Source: JBBQSU01 sp038234815
GTDB taxonomy: Bacteria; Planctomycetota; Phycisphaerae; Tepidisphaerales; Tepidisphaeraceae
Direction of reading: 5' to 3'
DNA: 9,467 nucleotides
Assembly: GCA_038234815.1 (NCBI GenBank)
Contig: JBBQSU010000131.1
Coordinates: 1 to 9,467, forward strand
This document shows positions 4,554-9,467 of the stretch, piece by piece. The position numbers and the translations under genes were made by a program. The first letter of the stretch is position 1; each line of letters starts with the position of its first letter. Under the pieces are notes generated by a model. That model was given only the letters and a program-made list of their open reading frames with translations. It searched no databases and was not told where the DNA came from.

Positions 4554-6476
4554 TCATTTGAGATAATCGAGCAACGACAGGTTGAGAATGCTCGCGGTGG
4601 TTTGTAAACCCGCCTGAAGCGCGTTCTGAAGGCCCTGGAACTGCGTGATTGCGGTCGTAAAATCTACTTCCTTCAGCGACGAGAGCAGGGCCTGCGTGGC
4701 CAGATTCTGATCGTCCAGCCGGTTGGCCCGGCTTTCCAGTTCCTGAACCCGCGCGCCGGTCTGCCCTCTGACCAGCACGGTCTGATCATAATCACTCTTC
4801 AGGGCCTGGGCCGCCGACGTAATGCCGGCGGTGTCACTGCTGCGCAAGGATTGGGCCAGCTTGGCCAGGTTGGCAAACACGCCTCCAACAACCACCGGGT
4901 TCACGTCTTTGCCCACGATCTGCCCGGAAATCGGCGCGCTATCCAAACCCAGTTCTTTGACGACGTTGGAACCGTTGGCATTGGCAACCGACAGCGCGCC
5001 AGCGCCGCTGGTGGCATCCGTCAGAATCAGCCCGTTGCCATTGGTGGCAAACGACGCGGTGATCCCGCCACCGGCGTCGGCGGCGTTGATGGCGTCGATC
5101 GCATCCTGCGCGGTCTGCGCGCCATTCAGATCCACCTGAAAACTGCTGCCGTCGGTGCGCGTGATCGTCAAATCCGCCCCGCTGCCCAGGGTAAGGCCCT
5201 TGCCGTTGTTCAGGTCCGTCAGGGCATCGCTGGGAGAAAAGGTGCGCACGCCCAGTTGACTGGCCGTTGTCCCGCCCACTTCGGAGATACTCATCTCCGT
5301 GCCCTGGGTGGTGTTGAGAATATCGATGCCCGAACCGTCGGCATTGATCTGCGCTCGCACGCCAAGGTTCGCGCCGTTGACCGCGTTAAGCAGGCCTTCG
5401 ACGGTGGTGATCGTGCTGAGATCGATCGTTGCCGAGACGGTGCCATTGGTGATTTTGAAACCCGCCGGGTCGATCCCCGCGCCGCCGCGAAGGTCGACCA
5501 GTTTAGTCAGCGGTGTGACTTTAGCGGTTACATCGGCTCCGACGACGCTGATGCCATTGCCCGAAGCGGTCTTGTGGAGGATGCCCAGATCGGCCGCGGT
5601 GCTACCACCCCCGGGATCAGTGACGAGGATGTTGTCCCCGGCACCGGCGGTCAGCGTGAGGCCATTCCCGGCGGCGTTGATGCCCGCGGTGATCCCGCCG
5701 ACATTGGCCGAGTTGATTGTGTTAATGACATCGCCTATCGAGGCCGCGTTGCTGAGATCGACCGTGCGGGTGATCGCGCCGTTGCTGACCTGAATCGCAC
5801 CGGGTTGAATGCCGTTCCCCAGCGCCCCGTTCAGATCGATCAAGCGAGCGGTCGCTGACACATCGGGATTAAGGTTCTTTGCCCCGGCGGCCCGGGCCGA
5901 CATCGCGCCGAACACTTGCCCGCCATTCACCATGAACGGCATTTGCGTATTGTCGTCATAAGCATTCGACAACACCTGCGTTGAACCCACAAACTGCACG
6001 CCGCCGGCTTGGCCAGTATATGGGGCCTTCGTCGATTTATCCCCGCCGAAAACATAGACGCCATTGAACTGTTTATTGGCAAGGCTCAGGGCCTGGCTGT
6101 AGAGGCTATCGACGATGCTGGCGGCATTGATGCGAGCCTCGGGGGTTACGTCTGAGCCGACATTTGCCGAGGCGAGGGTCTGGGCCTGCAACAGCAGGTC
6201 CGACACGTCGGCCAGCGTCGCATCCATATTCCCCAGCGAACTTTTGGCCTGCGCGATGTTGGCGGAATAGGCCTCGGCCTTTTCCAGCGTTTTCTGCAAT
6301 TGCTGAACGATGGCGGCATTGCCTGGATCGTCGCTGGGCGTGTTGATCCGGTTGCCCGTCGCCAGTTGGTTCTGCACTTCAATCAATTGCTGCTGCGTTT
6401 TGGCAAGCTGACTCTGCGCGATGCTGGTCCGCAGCTGGTTGCTGACACGGGCGAGTTGTAAGGGAAGGATAGCCAT
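4554..6476 (-). CDS. flgL: FlgL, hook-filament junction protein (HAP3), enlarged
   Basis: Second junction protein between hook and filament, exported by the flagellar type III system, probably with FlgN. The flagellin-like N-terminal helices (about 1-145) include QNQLATGNRINTPSDDPGNAA and NKQFNGVYVFGGDKST. The C-terminal helices (about 545-640) include RVQELESRANRLDDQ, LSSLKEVDFTTAITQFQG and LQAGLQTTASILNLSLLDYLK. At 640 residues it is about twice the E. coli length. The extra part (about 205-515) is three related segments resembling the Flagellin_IN motif: about 211-299, 325-410 and 418-511, each running LxDL, a basic beta strand, hxxAIxxINxA, then NGLxLT and LGL/LGV. The reading frame is unbroken. 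The ATG at 6476 has no visible SD, and flgK ends 64 nt upstream. The family assignment is firm; the role of the insert, presumably surface-exposed, is inferred. Confidence 0.94.
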   Translation of the reverse strand: MAILPLQLARVSNQLRTSIAQSQLAKTQQQLIEVQNQLATGNRINTPSDDPGNAAIVQQLQKTLEKAEAYSANIAQAKSSLGNMDATLADVSDLLLQAQTLASANVGSDVTPEARINAASIVDSLYSQALSLANKQFNGVYVFGGDKSTKAPYTGQAGGVQFVGSTQVLSNAYDDNTQMPFMVNGGQVFGAMSARAAGAKNLNPDVSATARLIDLNGALGNGIQPGAIQVSNGAITRTVDLSNAASIGDVINTINSANVGGITAGINAAGNGLTLTAGAGDNILVTDPGGGSTAADLGILHKTASGNGISVVGADVTAKVTPLTKLVDLRGGAGIDPAGFKITNGTVSATIDLSTITTVEGLLNAVNGANLGVRAQINADGSGIDILNTTQGTEMSISEVGGTTASQLGVRTFSPSDALTDLNNGKGLTLGSGADLTITRTDGSSFQVDLNGAQTAQDAIDAINAADAGGGITASFATNGNGLILTDATSGAGALSVANANGSNVVKELGLDSAPISGQIVGKDVNPVVVGGVFANLAKLAQSLRSSDTAGITSAAQALKSDYDQTVLVRGQTGARVQELESRANRLDDQNLATQALLSSLKEVDFTTAITQFQGLQNALQAGLQTTASILNLSLLDYLK

Positions 6477-6540
6477 TGGCGACGTCGATTAATTTACCGA
6501 ATCAAGCACATTGCGATGAACCGCTTATTGCTTTCATTGT

Positions 6541-8244
6541 TTATCCAACTAATCCAAGAACCGTTTGCATCATCTGGTCGATGACGCTGATAAGCCGGGA
6601 CGCGGCCTGGAAAGCCCGCTGCTGCCGCATCAAATTGATGGCCTCTTCGTCCATGCTCACCCCACTGAGCGCTTCGCGCTGCGTGGCCAGCGTTTCCTTC
6701 ACCGCCGAGGAGGCCTCGGCGTGCGTCTTGGCGTCGGCAGAAGCCACCGCGATCGTGTTAACGATCGATTGGTACGAATCCTTCAGATTTTGTCCGCTCA
6801 AACCGGTCAATGCTTTGCTTTCGAGTTGGGCGATGGCCAAGGCGGTCTGGTTGTCGGCGGGCTGCCCATTTTTGGACGCGGCCAGCAGTGTCGGATCGGC
6901 TGTCACCGAGGCGTCGATTTTGATGTCTTTGGCGGTCTGGCCGTTGAAGAGCGAATTAAGTCCCAGCGTGGCCAGCGCGCCACTCGTGTCCTGGCTGAAG
7001 GAGAAATCGACCGCGGAGTTTTCACTTTTGACGACGAGCTTGCCGCCATTGACGCTGGCACTTATTCCATCGATGGCATCGAGATCGCCGGCGAGACTCG
7101 TCACCGAGGTATCGGCGCCCGAACCGTCAAGCTTCACCTGCACCAGCGTGCTGGTCTCCAGGCCGGTTGCCTTCTCGCGGACGTGGACAACAAAGCTGCC
7201 GTTGGCCGGAGTGAACTTCAGCCCCGTGGCCTTGGTGTCGTTCAGCGCCGCCGTCGGATCATCCACGGCATTGGTGCTGGTGATATTGGTCAGGCCGGTC
7301 AGGCCCTGTCCGCTGCTGTGCAGCTTATTCACTTCATAGATGAAATTAGTGGCGACGGTGTCGAGCTGCTTGAGCGTTTCGCCGATGCCGGTGCGCACGT
7401 TCACCAGCGCGCCCAGCGACCCACTGGCGATCTTCATCGTCCCGTTGTTCTGCTTAAAGACCACCTCTGTCTGCACCACGCCGTCAATCACCTTTTGGTG
7501 GGTGGCCACCCCGCTGCTCTGGGTATCGGCGACAAGCGGCTCGGAACCGACATACAGATTGATCGCGCCGTTGGCCTGCGGAACGCTCTTGATGTCGATC
7601 ATCGAGGCCAGTTGGTTGATGATGTCGTCGCGCTGGTCGCGGAGGCCATTGGCCTGCCCGGCGCCTGCGCCTTCCGCGACGATAATCTGCTGATTGAGCT
7701 GGGCAACCCGCGTGGCCAGTGCGTCGGCGTCCTTCACGGTGGCCTTTAATCGCAAATCCACATCAGCTTGCAGATTCCCCAATTGCCCTGACAGGTTGTT
7801 CATCCATCCGGCCAGCGAGGAACCGTTCTGAATCACCACCTGCCGAAGGCCCACGTCCTGGGGCTTGTTGGCCAGATTGCTGCAGGCGTTGAAGAAGTGG
7901 GACATCTTCGTGGAAAGGTCGTCACTGCCCAGCTCATTGAAGGCCGCTTCGACGCGCCCCATCCATTGCTGGGTGACATCGGCCGACGAACTGTCACTGA
8001 GACTGCCCCGAATCCGGCCCTGAAGGGCGTCGTCAATCTGCCGCTGGACCGAATCGAGATTGATCCCCGTTCCGATGAAGAGATTGCCCTGGGCGCGATA
8101 GTCGGTGTTGGTCGAGACCTGGGCCACCTGGCGGGTGTAATTGGGGTTGCTGGCATTGGCGATGTTATTGCCAGTGACCTGCAGCGCCGCCTGGTTGACC
8201 GCCAGGGCCGTCTTGCCGATGTTTAGAGAGCCAATCAAGGACAT
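6541..8244 (-). CDS. flgK: FlgK, hook-associated protein 1 (HAP1)
   Basis: First junction protein at the hook tip, 567 residues. The N-terminus carries the rod/hook-family pattern ALQVTGNNIANASNPNYTRQ (about 20-39). LRDQRDDIINQLA (about 201-213) and FIYEVNKLHSSGQGL (about 311-325) are typical of FlgK. The C-terminal GVSMDEEAINLMRQQRAFQA (about 528-547), ending ASRLISVIDQMMQTVLGL, is the diagnostic axial-protein C-terminal domain. A Flagellin_IN-like stretch occurs near 375-433. I chose the ATG at 8244 (MSLIGSLNIG) because FlgK normally starts MSLI; a TTG three codons upstream (8253) is possible. Neither start has a clear SD. It follows the FlgN-like chaperone gene by 85 nt and precedes flgL by 64 nt, a normal late-flagellar arrangement. 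Confidence 0.95.
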   Translation of the reverse strand: MSLIGSLNIGKTALAVNQAALQVTGNNIANASNPNYTRQVAQVSTNTDYRAQGNLFIGTGINLDSVQRQIDDALQGRIRGSLSDSSSADVTQQWMGRVEAAFNELGSDDLSTKMSHFFNACSNLANKPQDVGLRQVVIQNGSSLAGWMNNLSGQLGNLQADVDLRLKATVKDADALATRVAQLNQQIIVAEGAGAGQANGLRDQRDDIINQLASMIDIKSVPQANGAINLYVGSEPLVADTQSSGVATHQKVIDGVVQTEVVFKQNNGTMKIASGSLGALVNVRTGIGETLKQLDTVATNFIYEVNKLHSSGQGLTGLTNITSTNAVDDPTAALNDTKATGLKFTPANGSFVVHVREKATGLETSTLVQVKLDGSGADTSVTSLAGDLDAIDGISASVNGGKLVVKSENSAVDFSFSQDTSGALATLGLNSLFNGQTAKDIKIDASVTADPTLLAASKNGQPADNQTALAIAQLESKALTGLSGQNLKDSYQSIVNTIAVASADAKTHAEASSAVKETLATQREALSGVSMDEEAINLMRQQRAFQAASRLISVIDQMMQTVLGLVG

Positions 8245-8268
8245 AGCATTCAAGGGCTAAGGATCTCG

Positions 8269-8329
8269 CGACGAAGTGAACGCCTCATTTCGCGGCCGGA
8301 TTTGCTTCCTCAGCCTTGCTCCTTCGTCG
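8269..8329 (-). repeat. Spaced inverted repeat in the flgN-flgK gap
   Basis: CGACGAAG (8269-8276) and its exact complement CTTCGTCG (8322-8329) bracket 45 nt in the 85-nt gap between flgN and flgK. As RNA they could form a long-range stem enclosing the only purine-rich SD-like stretches in the gap (AAGGAG, GAGGAAG), which lie far from the flgK start. Function is unknown, and chance occurrence of an 8-bp repeat is possible. Confidence 0.35.
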
Positions 8330-8821
8330 TTACCCAACTGCTTCAATCACGCCGATGCGTGCCGACACTCGCGGCACGCCATGTTTCGTATATACGCCGG
8401 CCTGTTCGACCGCGCCGGCCACCAGGCGCACCACCGTGTTCAGGTGGCCCAGGACCGCGCCGGCCACTCGCCCGGCCACATGCGTCCTGCGGGCAAGGTC
8501 GTCCATCGCCTGGCGAAGTTCGTCTCGCAACTCCAGCAGCACCGGGCCGATTTTTCCATCCAGTCGGGCCAGTTCCGGTATCTTCGGTTCACCAGCCAGC
8601 CGGGCGGATCGGGCAATCTGCGCCACACACGCGCGGCGCTTGTTTTCCAGCGTCACGATCCGTAGCCGGCAGGCTTCCTGCTGATTGCCGGCCAGATCCA
8701 TCCCCTTTAAGTCGATTTTCTTCATCGCGGCCTGTTGCTGATCGACAAGGCCGATCATCTTGAGGTGTTCTTGCACCAGTTGGCGAAGGAGGGCCTCGAG
8801 TTCAAGCAAGAGTCGAGACAT
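8330..8821 (-). CDS. flgN: FlgN-like flagellar export chaperone
   Basis: A 163-residue, almost entirely helical, Leu/Ala/Arg-rich protein with no signal peptide or membrane segment. FlgN chaperones bind FlgK and FlgL and deliver them to the export gate. The assignment rests on position directly upstream of flgK and flgL, size, and overall pattern: an amphipathic first helix (SRLLLELEALLRQLVQEH), a second long helix, a third helix (LNTVVRLVAGAVEQAG) and a terminal YTKHG like the Y-x-x-x-G end seen in FlgN proteins. The ATG at 8821 has a strong SD (GGAGGT, 4 nt upstream) lying inside the end of flgJ, which it overlaps by 20 nt, suggesting translational coupling. A start 16 codons further upstream is less likely. 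FlgN sequences diverge strongly, so a profile search would be needed for certainty. Confidence 0.75.
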   Translation of the reverse strand: MSRLLLELEALLRQLVQEHLKMIGLVDQQQAAMKKIDLKGMDLAGNQQEACRLRIVTLENKRRACVAQIARSARLAGEPKIPELARLDGKIGPVLLELRDELRQAMDDLARRTHVAGRVAGAVLGHLNTVVRLVAGAVEQAGVYTKHGVPRVSARIGVIEAVG

Positions 8822-9143
8822 GGCTACCTCCGGCTTCGGCAGTTGCGGTCTTGCTGCTGCGGTTTTCAAGGTGCTTCACCAGTGATTTGACGAGCTTCCC
8901 TCCGCTGCACTTGGCGAAGTGGTCGACCATTTTGTCGTCGTAAAGCTGGCCAAAGACCTGTCCGCCACGCCCGCCATCAAACAGGCCACTTCGGAACGGG
9001 CTTTCCCGCATTTGTTTGAGGAGCGTGCCGAAGAAAGTTTGCGCCACCCACTTGCGGGATTGCTCGAGCAACTTGTCGTGCTGAGTCTTGGTGGCCGGGC
9101 CGGTTGTGCCAGTCGCTGTCGTTTTGTTCGCGTCGATCTTCAT
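8802..9143 (-). CDS. flgJ: FlgJ-like rod-binding protein (single domain)
   Basis: A small protein of 113 residues matching the N-terminal rod-binding half of FlgJ, the cap or scaffold for rod assembly in the periplasm. The core (about 27-92) runs EQSRKWVAQTFFGTLLKQMR, then the phenylalanine and glycine-rich SPFRSGLFDGGRGGQVFGQL, then YDDKMVDHFAKCSGGKLVKSLVKHL, the usual rod-binding layout. The C-terminal peptidoglycan hydrolase domain of enterobacterial FlgJ is absent, so the muramidase must be elsewhere. The start is uncertain: the ATG at 9143 gives a family-like N-terminus with a weak GGA; in-frame ATGs at 9155 and 9197 exist, and 9197 has GGGAATGGA upstream but adds an Arg-rich, unlikely segment. 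It follows flgI and overlaps flgN by 20 nt. Confidence 0.82.
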   Translation of the reverse strand: MKIDANKTTATGTTGPATKTQHDKLLEQSRKWVAQTFFGTLLKQMRESPFRSGLFDGGRGGQVFGQLYDDKMVDHFAKCSGGKLVKSLVKHLENRSSKTATAEAGGSHVSTLA

Positions 9144-9236
9144 AAGCGATTCCATCGCAGTTGTTGCAATCCTTGCAAGCCGCATGCCACGGCCCATTTA
9201 TCCATTCCCGCGGGGGTCATTTCAGCCCCCAAGCGG

Positions 9237-9467
9237 TCATTCGACGATCAATTTCGCGTGCAGTTTCCCGGTCTTGTATAGCTCTTTGACGATGGTGATC
9301 CGGTCCTCGGCCGGCAGCTTGATCCGATCAAACGCGTCGGCCAAGTCCTGCAACTTCGCCCCGCCCTGATTGGTCGTGTCCAGCGTCACCACACCCTTGC
9401 TGCTGACCACCGGCGTCCGCGGACCCGGAATAGGCTGGGGCTGGATCGTGGTGATCGTCAGTCCCTT
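9237..9467 (-). CDS. flgI: FlgI, flagellar P-ring protein (C-terminal fragment)
   Basis: Only the last 76 residues lie in the window; the gene enters from the right edge. The translated end, with KLQDLADAFDRIKLPAEDRI followed by TIVKELYKTGKLHAKLIVE, closely follows the usual FlgI terminus (LQDLVxALNxLGxxPxDLIxILQxIKxAGALxAELxV). FlgI forms the periplasmic P-ring around the rod, so its presence indicates a cell with an outer membrane. The TGA stop is at 9239-9237. flgJ follows by 93 nt from its preferred start, or 39 nt from the upstream alternative. A small GGGGG/CCCCC hairpin (9212-9230) lies in the gap, without a T-run. Confidence 0.88.
   Translation of the reverse strand, partial: KGLTITTIQPQPIPGPRTPVVSSKGVVTLDTTNQGGAKLQDLADAFDRIKLPAEDRITIVKELYKTGKLHAKLIVE

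Noticed and set aside
4554..6476. FlgL as a fusion with, or insertion by, a foreign gene
   Set aside because: The frame is continuous, base composition looks even, and the extra region is a flagellum-specific repeat type, so internal duplication is a simpler explanation.
6565..7749. Long plus-strand open frame (394 codons) opposite flgK
   Set aside because: Antisense shadow of a gene with strong family signatures; no recognisable domain. The same applies to the 335-codon frame at 4851-5858 opposite flgL.
8245..8253. TTG start of flgK three codons upstream of the ATG
   Set aside because: FlgK proteins start at MSLI; the TTG has no SD. It cannot be excluded, but the ATG is preferred.
1..9467. 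Mobile element, CRISPR array, tRNA/rRNA, defence system or riboswitch
   Set aside because: No terminal repeats with transposase, no regularly spaced repeats, no tRNA-like or rRNA-like stretch and no recognisable ligand-binding RNA fold was seen; every gene belongs to the flagellar pathway.

Overview
The window is one continuous block of flagellar genes, all on the minus strand. The gene set points to a diderm (Gram-negative-type) motile bacterium with moderately high GC: the P-ring protein FlgI, a single-domain FlgJ rod protein, FlgN, FlgK, FlgL, the FliW-CsrA pair and two flagellins. The gene order, the style of the proteins (FlgL beginning MAILPLQLARVSNQLR, large flagellins, large FlgL) and the mixed use of Shine-Dalgarno (SD) sites best fit a planctomycete. 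That assignment is inference from memory of such loci and was not tested.

In transcription order (right to left): 9467-9237 is the C-terminal end of flgI; 9143-8802 is a FlgJ-like rod-binding protein with no muramidase domain; 8821-8330 is a FlgN-like chaperone overlapping flgJ by 20 nt; 8244-6541 is flgK; 6476-4554 is flgL, about twice the usual size because of three tandem Flagellin_IN-like repeats. Directly after the flgL stop is a near-perfect sigma-54 promoter (4552-4536). It reads through a leader of about 325 nt into fliW (4200-3751), then csrA (3635-3384), then a full flagellin gene (3270-1843), which ends at a strong intrinsic terminator (1813-1782). A 540-bp non-coding stretch with leader structures follows, then a second, diverged flagellin gene (1302 to beyond position 1).

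The proteins form a late-flagellar assembly module. FlgI and FlgJ complete the rod and P-ring, FlgN escorts FlgK and FlgL, FlgK and FlgL form the hook-filament junction, and flagellins build the filament. FliW and CsrA form the known homeostatic switch in which free flagellin titrates FliW away from CsrA, and released CsrA represses flagellin translation.

The protein content is ordinary. The unexplained structure is in the untranslated leaders. The 113-nt csrA-flagellin gap holds four consecutive perfect hairpins, the last sharing bases with the flagellin SD. The csrA and fliW leaders hold hairpins with GGA in the loop, the hallmark of CsrA sites. The downstream flagellin has its own leader hairpins. 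I see no tRNA, rRNA, CRISPR array, insertion sequence or defence system.
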